Translations under genes and position numbers: made by a program
DNA from: an uncultured Pseudomonadota bacterium
GTDB taxonomy: Bacteria > Pseudomonadota > Gammaproteobacteria > Steroidobacterales > Steroidobacteraceae
Direction of reading: 5' to 3'
Assembly: GCA_902826225.1 (NCBI GenBank)
Contig: CADEED010000027.1
Span: 1 to 32,383 of the forward strand
DNA: 32,383 nt
Part shown: positions 27,286-32,383 of the stretch, in pieces
Layout of the letters: the number at the start of each line of letters is the position of its first letter
How positions within the stretch are numbered: position 1 is the stretch's first letter
The notes under the pieces: model-generated
Told to the model about the DNA's origin: nothing
What the model saw: only the letters and a program-made list of their open reading frames with translations
Database searches by the model: none

Positions 27286-28974
27286 CTACCCGCGCGAGGC
27301 AGCCTGCACCGAACGCCACCAGTGCGGGCCGAGGAGTTCGCCATGCCGTTCACGAAACGATTCCAGCAGCTCCGGGGATATTCCGAGGAACGGCAGCCAT
27401 TGCTCCGGGAAGACGTCGTCCTCGCCCACGAAGAACCACGGCTCCGCGCTGAACTCGTCCTCGTCGTTCGTGGCCACCGGCAGGTCGCGGAAGTTGCACT
27501 CGTGCAATGGCGTGACCTCGTCGTAGTCGTAGAAGACGACCTTTCCCTGGCTCGTAACTCCAAAATTCTTGAGCAGCAGGTCGCCCGGGAAGACATCGCT
27601 CTGCGCGAGCTCGCGCAGCGCCTCGCCGTAGTCGAGCAGCGCCTGCTCCGCCGCCGCGGATTCCGCGTCGCGCAGGAAGAGATCGAGCGGACGCAGGCGG
27701 CGCTCGATGTAGCAGTGGCCGATGATGAGATCTTCGCCGTCGAGACGGCACACGCTGCCGCATTCACCCAACAATTCCTGCATCAATGCCGGCATGAACC
27801 GGGCAGCGGGCAACCGGAGCTGTTTGTACTCCTGCGCGTCGACCAGGCGGCCCACGCGGTCGTGCTCGAACACCCACTTGTAACGGTCCATGACCTCGGC
27901 GCGCGTGGTGTTCTTCGGCGGGCCGAACTTGTCGCGAATCACCTTGAACACGAGATCGAGCGAGGGCAGGGTGAAGACGACCATGACGAGGCCGCGCTGG
28001 CCGGGTGCGTTCACGAACACGTCGAAGGATTGCGCCAGGTGACGGCGCAGCGCGTAGTAGCGCTCCGTCTTGCCCTGCTTGGCGCGGCCGAGGATGGTGT
28101 AGAGCTCGTCGATGGAGTTGCCGGGCATGAACGAGCGAAGGAACGAGACGGCGGCGCTGACGACCGGCAGGTCGACGTGGAAATACGAGCGCGTGAATCC
28201 GAACAGAGAACTGATGTCGCTGCGCGCCAGCAACACCGACTCGATCCGCAATCCCGCGGGCAGATGTCGAAACACGATGACGAATGGCGTGATGCTGCCG
28301 TCGCCGATCAGACGGCCGACGACATTGGCGGTGTCGCCCCGGTAGAAGGGCGCGTCGATCACCTCGACGAGCTGCGGCGCCGCGCTCTGCCGGCGGCTGT
28401 CGAAATGCGGCGTCAGTTCCCGGCAGATCTGTCGCGCGAACGCATCCGGGTCGGCGATCAGGCCGGCGAATGGCAGGTCGGTCAGCAGTTCGCAGACCGC
28501 GCGTTGCAGCGAGTCGCCGGCCGGATGCACCCGGATCGGCACGCTGCCCGAGGCACGGCCGGACGACGTCTCGGTGAACTCGATGCGCTCGTCGACACCG
28601 ACCGTGGCGCAGACATCCCGCGTGATCGAGTTGAGGAACGTGCGGTAGAAATCGCTGTCCGGCCGTCCCGCGATCAGCTCGGCGAAGTGACGCTTGATCC
28701 CCATCCAGCGCCGGCGATCGCGGCTCTCGCCACCGAGCAGGCGTTGCGCCGCTTCGATCGCCTGGTTGACGTGCTGCTCGTATAGCTCGATGCGTTGAAC
28801 CGCATCGGCGCGCGCGGCAGGCCAGTCGCGGGCAACGAAGTGGCGGGCGGCCCGGCGGGTGATGCGCGCGAACTCGGCGTTGTAGTCCTCGAAGCGCCGC
28901 CGCAGATCGGTCGCGAGTTCGCGCTCGAGCGCGGCGGCGTCGACCTCGGCGGCCTCAAGAAGCGCGGCTGACAT
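27286..28974 (-). CDS. aceK: Isocitrate dehydrogenase kinase/phosphatase
   Basis: A 562-residue bifunctional enzyme that phosphorylates and dephosphorylates isocitrate dehydrogenase, diverting isocitrate into the glyoxylate shunt. The N-terminal regulatory domain covers roughly 1-310 ([38 protein letters not shown]). The kinase domain includes [22 protein letters not shown] with the ATP-binding lysine, [13 protein letters not shown] with the catalytic aspartate and [12 protein letters not shown] with the metal-binding aspartate, followed by the AceK-specific [10 protein letters not shown]. Length is normal. The start ATG 28974 lies 20 bases inside the end of aceA, so the two are translationally coupled; the open frame continues upstream only as a shadow of aceA. 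Confidence 0.95.
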   Translation of the reverse strand: MSAALLEAAEVDAAALERELATDLRRRFEDYNAEFARITRRAARHFVARDWPAARADAVQRIELYEQHVNQAIEAAQRLLGGESRDRRRWMGIKRHFAELIAGRPDSDFYRTFLNSITRDVCATVGVDERIEFTETSSGRASGSVPIRVHPAGDSLQRAVCELLTDLPFAGLIADPDAFARQICRELTPHFDSRRQSAAPQLVEVIDAPFYRGDTANVVGRLIGDGSITPFVIVFRHLPAGLRIESVLLARSDISSLFGFTRSYFHVDLPVVSAAVSFLRSFMPGNSIDELYTILGRAKQGKTERYYALRRHLAQSFDVFVNAPGQRGLVMVVFTLPSLDLVFKVIRDKFGPPKNTTRAEVMDRYKWVFEHDRVGRLVDAQEYKQLRLPAARFMPALMQELLGECGSVCRLDGEDLIIGHCYIERRLRPLDLFLRDAESAAAEQALLDYGEALRELAQSDVFPGDLLLKNFGVTSQGKVVFYDYDEVTPLHECNFRDLPVATNDEDEFSAEPWFFVGEDDVFPEQWLPFLGISPELLESFRERHGELLGPHWWRSVQAASRG

Positions 28975-30250
28975 TGAACTGGGCCTGTTCAGTGCTGCCA
29001 TGCATCGCGCCGGTCGAGAACTGGCCGCCCGTGATGACCGTCTGCACCGCGTCGAAGTAGCCGGTCCCCACGAACGCCTGGTGACGGGTGGCGCGGTAGC
29101 CATCCGCCTCGCGCGCGAACTCCCGCTGCTGCAGGCGCGAATACCCGAGCATGCCGTCGACACGATACGCCGACGCCAGCTCGAACATCGAGAGGTTGAG
29201 CGCGTGCCAGCCCGCGAGCGTGATGAACTGGAAGCGATAGCCGAGCGCGGCCAGCCGTTCGCGCCAGCTGCGCATCTCTTCCGCGCCGAGTTTCGACTCC
29301 CAGTTGAACGAGGGCGAGCAGTTGTAGGCCAGTAGTTTTCCCGGGTATTGCGCGTGGATGGCCTGCGCGAAGCGCCGGGCCTCTTCGTAGTCCGGCTTGG
29401 CCGTCTCGCACCAGATGAGATCGGCGTAAGGCGCATAGGAGAGTCCGCGGGCGATGGCCTGGTCGATGCCGTTCTTCACGTGGAAGAAGCCCTCGGCGCT
29501 TCGCTGCCCGGTCACGAACGGCCGGTCGCGGGCGTCGTGGTCCGAGGTCAAGAGGTTGGCGGCCTCGGCATCGGTGCGCGCGATCACGATCGTCGGGACG
29601 CCCGCGACGTCGGCGGCGAGGCGCGCGGCAACGAGCTTGTTGATGGCTTCATCGGTCGGGACGAGCACCTTGCCACCCATGTGGCCGCATTTCTTGGCCG
29701 AGGAGAGCTGGTCTTCGAAGTGCACGCCGGCCGCGCCGGCGCGGATCATGGCCTTCGTGAGCTCGAATGCATTGAGATTGCCGCCGAAGCCTGCTTCGGC
29801 GTCCGCGATGATGGGCGCCAGCCAGTCGACCGAAGTCTTGCCATCGAGGGCGTGGATCTGGTCGGTCCGCAGCAGCGCGTTGTTGATGCGCTCGATCATC
29901 TTCGGCACGGAGTCGACGGGGTACAGGCTCTGGTCGGGGTACATCTCGCCTGCGCTGTTCCCGTCGCCGGCGACCTGCCAGCCGGAGCAGTAGATAGCCT
30001 TGAGCCCGGACTGCACGGCCTGCACCGCCTGGTTGCCGGTGACGCAGCCGAGGCCGGCCACCACGGGCTCATCCTGCAGCAGCCTCCAGAACTTCTCCGC
30101 TCCGAGGCGCGCGAGCGAGTGCTCGACGTGCACCGTGCCGCGCAGTTTCATGACGTCCGCCGCCGAGTACGGCCGATGGATCCCGCGCCAGCGGGGCAGC
30201 GCGCCCCATTCGATGGTGAGACGATTCTGCTTCGAGAATGGGTCGGACAT
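28955..30250 (-). CDS. aceA: Isocitrate lyase
   Basis: A 431-residue isocitrate lyase, which splits isocitrate into glyoxylate and succinate, the first step of the glyoxylate shunt used for growth on acetate or fatty acids. The active-site loop KKCGH (186-190, catalytic C188) is present, with [10 protein letters not shown] (89-98), [15 protein letters not shown] and [12 protein letters not shown] around the metal and substrate site, and a C-terminal [11 protein letters not shown]. Length matches the Escherichia-type enzyme. ATG 30250 has GGAGAGAG just upstream. It is followed by aceK with a 20-bp overlap and is divergent from an XRE-family regulator that probably controls it. Confidence 0.97.
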   Translation of the reverse strand: MSDPFSKQNRLTIEWGALPRWRGIHRPYSAADVMKLRGTVHVEHSLARLGAEKFWRLLQDEPVVAGLGCVTGNQAVQAVQSGLKAIYCSGWQVAGDGNSAGEMYPDQSLYPVDSVPKMIERINNALLRTDQIHALDGKTSVDWLAPIIADAEAGFGGNLNAFELTKAMIRAGAAGVHFEDQLSSAKKCGHMGGKVLVPTDEAINKLVAARLAADVAGVPTIVIARTDAEAANLLTSDHDARDRPFVTGQRSAEGFFHVKNGIDQAIARGLSYAPYADLIWCETAKPDYEEARRFAQAIHAQYPGKLLAYNCSPSFNWESKLGAEEMRSWRERLAALGYRFQFITLAGWHALNLSMFELASAYRVDGMLGYSRLQQREFAREADGYRATRHQAFVGTGYFDAVQTVITGGQFSTGAMHGSTEQAQFNVSRAS

Positions 30251-30300
30251 CTGCTCTCTCCGTGGCGTCCTGGAACGCTTGCTGCGTCGTGGGAGCGGAG

Positions 30301-30329
30301 AGTAAAGTGTTTGCGACGCAGATTTTCAC
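30301..30329 (-). promoter_or_regulatory. Possible aceA promoter
   Basis: On the minus strand GTGAAA (30324-30329) is followed after 17 bases by TTTACT (30301-30306), each matching consensus at four positions. This would give a leader of about 45 bases. The -35 box overlaps the first TTCACA repeat. Confidence 0.35.
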
Positions 30330-30358
30330 ATCGAAAACTTCACAATGTGAAATTCACA
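30325..30358. promoter_or_regulatory. Operator candidate: three TTCACA repeats at 14-bp spacing
   Basis: TTCACA occurs at 30325-30330, 30339-30344 and 30353-30358, exactly 14 bp apart. The middle copy forms a perfect 13-bp palindrome TTCACAATGTGAA (30339-30351). The array fills the space up to two bases before the regulator start codon and overlaps the likely -35 box of aceA, so it could serve both directions. Confidence 0.6.
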
Positions 30359-30360
30359 AC

Positions 30361-31839
30361 ATGGGTACATCCGTCCGACAAGGTCATTTTCTCGGTGCGA
30401 AGCTGCGATCACTGCGGAAACGCAATGGTTTGACGCTCGACGAGCTGTCGGCGCGCTGCGTGCAGATCGACGCGAAATCCGCGCCGTCGGTGTCGTACCT
30501 CAGCATGATCGAGAACGGTCAGCGCATGCCCTCGGACGACATGCTCGCGCTGCTCGCGGGACTCTTCGACAAATCGCCCGGCTGGTTCCTCGATCAGAAC
30601 ACCGAGCTCGCCGCGGAACCGAAGCGGGTGGCGCGCGGCGGATTGGCGGCCATGCCGCTCGAGCCGGCGTTCCTGTTCTCCCACGACCTGCTGCGGAATG
30701 CGCTGCCGGAGCTGCTGAGCCAGACCGCCACGACGGGCAAACAGTTTGCCCAACTGCTCATCCGCGTCTGGCAGGAAACCCGGCACAACGATTTTCCCGA
30801 CATCGAGCGCGCCGCGGAGCAGGTGGGTGACCGGCGCATGCCGCTGTCGCCGGCCGACCTGCTCGCGATATGCAAGCGCTTGGGCCTGCAGGTCCGCTGG
30901 TTCGAAGCCCACGAGAAGTCGTCGCGCGCGATGGTGCGCTCGCGCTTCGAGGCGCCGAACATCGTCTGGATCAACAAGCGGCTCGAGTCGCAGGAGCCAC
31001 GCCTCAAATACGAGCTCGCATTCTTCGCCGGCCACAAGATCATGCACAACGGCGACGGCCTCGTCTCCGCGCACGAAGCGACCTGGAACGAGGTCGCGGA
31101 AGCAGCGGCGGGCGGGGCGGGCATGGGTCCGCAGGACGTGCTGTACGCCTGGCGCGATTTCGAATGCAGCTTCTTCGCGGCTGCGCTCATGTGTCCGCGC
31201 GCGCCCTTCCGGCGATTCCTGATCCGCGAGGGGCACTCGGTCGAGGCGGGCGAACGGCTCGGTGTGACGGCCGCGGTGATGATGCGGCGCATGACCTCCG
31301 TGTCGCCGTACCGGCACTGGCACTTCTTCGACGCCTATCCACCCGGGTTCCTGCGCGCGGTGTACCGGGCCAACGGAATCCCGCTGCCCTGGGGCAACAT
31401 GAGCGTGGTCCCCGACCCTTGTCCGCGCTGGGCGGTCTTTCGCATGTTGCGCAACCCCGCCGGAACCGCGAAGTCCGCGCACAAGCCGCGCTCTCAGATC
31501 TCGATCATGCCGCTCGGCGACCAGACGCGGATGTACTGTTGTCATTCGATGCTCACCAAGGACGCCGCCGGCGTCTCGCACGTGCTGTCGGTCGGCGTCG
31601 ACCTCTCGCCCGCGTTGTCGGCGCAGGGCTACGACGAGGCGAAACTCGTCGATTCGGTCGCGCAGGCCTGTCGCAAGGGTGCGGGCGATGCGCCGATTCC
31701 CATCGACACGAAGGATGCGCTGCGCACCGTTTCCAAGGTGCTGAACATCGGCTGGATTGCCGACGCGCTGACTCACGATGCCACCACGATCTGCTCGCGC
31801 AGCAACCATTGTCCGAGACCTCCCCATGCCTGCCACTGA
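30361..31839 (+). CDS. XRE-family regulator of the glyoxylate shunt (ScfR/DUF3612-like)
   Basis: A 492-residue regulator with an N-terminal helix-turn-helix (LRSLRKRNGLTLDELSARC through SVSYLSMIENGQRMPSDDMLALLAGLF, about 15-68) and a long effector domain. Architecture and position beside aceA and malate synthase resemble the acyl-CoA-responsive ScfR/RamB regulators and the DUF3612 group; I cannot decide between them by eye. A segment FFAGHKIMH (221-229) looks like the M78 metallopeptidase helix of ScfR proteins, but the HExxH glutamate is lysine, so peptidase activity is unlikely. The C-terminal third is cysteine-rich: C354 in DPCPRW, C393-C394, then C478, C484 and C491, possibly a metal or redox site. 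I start at the ATG directly after the TTCACA repeats; the longer frame would code through the operator. Its last 14 bases overlap glcB. Confidence 0.85.
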   Translation: MGTSVRQGHFLGAKLRSLRKRNGLTLDELSARCVQIDAKSAPSVSYLSMIENGQRMPSDDMLALLAGLFDKSPGWFLDQNTELAAEPKRVARGGLAAMPLEPAFLFSHDLLRNALPELLSQTATTGKQFAQLLIRVWQETRHNDFPDIERAAEQVGDRRMPLSPADLLAICKRLGLQVRWFEAHEKSSRAMVRSRFEAPNIVWINKRLESQEPRLKYELAFFAGHKIMHNGDGLVSAHEATWNEVAEAAAGGAGMGPQDVLYAWRDFECSFFAAALMCPRAPFRRFLIREGHSVEAGERLGVTAAVMMRRMTSVSPYRHWHFFDAYPPGFLRAVYRANGIPLPWGNMSVVPDPCPRWAVFRMLRNPAGTAKSAHKPRSQISIMPLGDQTRMYCCHSMLTKDAAGVSHVLSVGVDLSPALSAQGYDEAKLVDSVAQACRKGAGDAPIPIDTKDALRTVSKVLNIGWIADALTHDATTICSRSNHCPRPPHACH

Positions 31840-32383
31840 CTACACCGACCGTGGCCAGCTCCGCGTGGCCACCGGCCTCGCGCGACTCATCGAACAGGAC
31901 CTCGCACCGGGGCTGGGCCTGGACGCGGCGCGCTTCTGGGCCGGCGGCGAGGCATTGCTCGACCGGCTCGTCCCCGTGAACCAGGCATTGCTCGCCCGGC
32001 GCGACGCGCTCCAGCGCGAGATCGACGAGTGGCATCGCGCGCGCCGCGGACTGCCCTTCGACGTCGCCGCGCACGAGGCGCATCTGCTGAAGATCGGCTA
32101 CCTGGTGCCGGACGGCGCCGGGTTCCGGATCGGCACCCGGAACGTCGATGACGAGATCGCGAGACTCGCCGGCCCGCAGCTCGTCGTGCCGCTCAGCAAT
32201 GCACGCTACGCGTTGAACGCGGCGAACGCGCGCTGGGGCAGCCTCTACGACGCGTTCTACGGCACCGATGCGATCGAGACGTCCGGCGCGCTCGCGCCCG
32301 GCAAGACCTACAACGTGGAGCGCGGCCGCGAGGTGATCCGCCGGGTCCGCGAGCTCCTCGATCGCGTCGTGCCGCTGACCGCC
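31826..32383 (+). CDS. glcB: Malate synthase G, N-terminal part (cut by right edge)
   Basis: The first 186 residues of malate synthase G, the enzyme that condenses glyoxylate with acetyl-CoA to malate and completes the shunt begun by isocitrate lyase. The full protein is usually about 725 residues. Recognisable stretches are FWAGGEALLDRLVPVNQALLARRD, the N-terminal clasp IGYLVP, then QLVVPLSNARYALNAANARWGSLYDAFYGTDAI with the RWGSLYDALYGTD-like family signature, and KTYNVERGREVI. The ATG lies 14 bases before the regulator's stop, so the two are probably co-transcribed. Catalytic residues lie beyond the window. Confidence 0.95.
   Translation, partial: MPATDYTDRGQLRVATGLARLIEQDLAPGLGLDAARFWAGGEALLDRLVPVNQALLARRDALQREIDEWHRARRGLPFDVAAHEAHLLKIGYLVPDGAGFRIGTRNVDDEIARLAGPQLVVPLSNARYALNAANARWGSLYDAFYGTDAIETSGALAPGKTYNVERGREVIRRVRELLDRVVPLTA

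Noticed and set aside
27217..28785. A 522-residue open frame on the plus strand opposite aceK.
   Set aside because: It is antisense to a well-defined gene, has a composition typical of GC-rich shadow frames (Arg, Val, Ala, Asp) and no recognisable domain.
28975..29436. Upstream extension of the aceK frame.
   Set aside because: It lies within aceA in another frame; AceK proteins have the length obtained from ATG 28974.

Overview
The window is about 32 kb of GC-rich, tightly packed DNA from a proteobacterium, most likely a gammaproteobacterium near the Steroidobacterales/Xanthomonadales. This placement is an inference from gene content: AceK with isocitrate lyase, malate synthase G, two large TonB-dependent receptors (one of the Xanthomonas/Caulobacter type), a receptor-linked flavin-dependent halogenase, and Tat- and Sec-exported glycan enzymes. 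I saw no tRNA, rRNA, CRISPR array or insertion sequence.

Region 1 (1-11.1 kb) looks like a plant cell-wall polysaccharide locus. A GH95 alpha-L-fucosidase and an exported alpha/beta hydrolase run leftward. A TonB-dependent receptor, an ACS-type MFS transporter, a GH43 beta-xylosidase/arabinofuranosidase and an exported CE1-like esterase run rightward. The receptor is split by a single net -1 frameshift near 5670. The MFS and GH43 genes overlap by 4 bp.

Region 2 (11.2-15.9 kb) is a three-gene operon with 4-bp overlaps. It holds a large cytochrome c-like protein of the Planctomycete PSD1/DUF1592 type, its usual Tat-exported DUF1552 partner, and a small exported protein of unknown function. Region 3 (15.9-17.8 kb) has an IclR-type regulator divergent from a lipoprotein with a formylglycine-generating-enzyme-like fold that lacks the catalytic cysteines; a near-palindrome lies between them.

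Region 4 (17.8-26.7 kb) is the most unusual part. A LacI regulator separates a leftward pair (DUF6445 protein and cupin_8/JmjC-type protein, both with Fe(II)/2-oxoglutarate oxygenase-like residues) from a rightward set (TonB-dependent receptor, flavin-dependent halogenase, FucP-type sugar MFS). The receptor promoter region carries three palindromes with an AGCGCT core, two of them perfect 16-mers. A perfect 13-bp hairpin lies between receptor and halogenase. Together this suggests a LacI-controlled system that imports a compound and oxidises and/or halogenates something. The substrate is unknown.

Region 5 (26.7-32.4 kb) has a small single-pass membrane protein, then the glyoxylate shunt: aceA-aceK leftward and, divergently, an XRE-family regulator overlapping the start of malate synthase G, which runs off the right edge. 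The divergent region contains three TTCACA repeats spaced exactly 14 bp, one within a perfect palindrome, and is a strong candidate operator.
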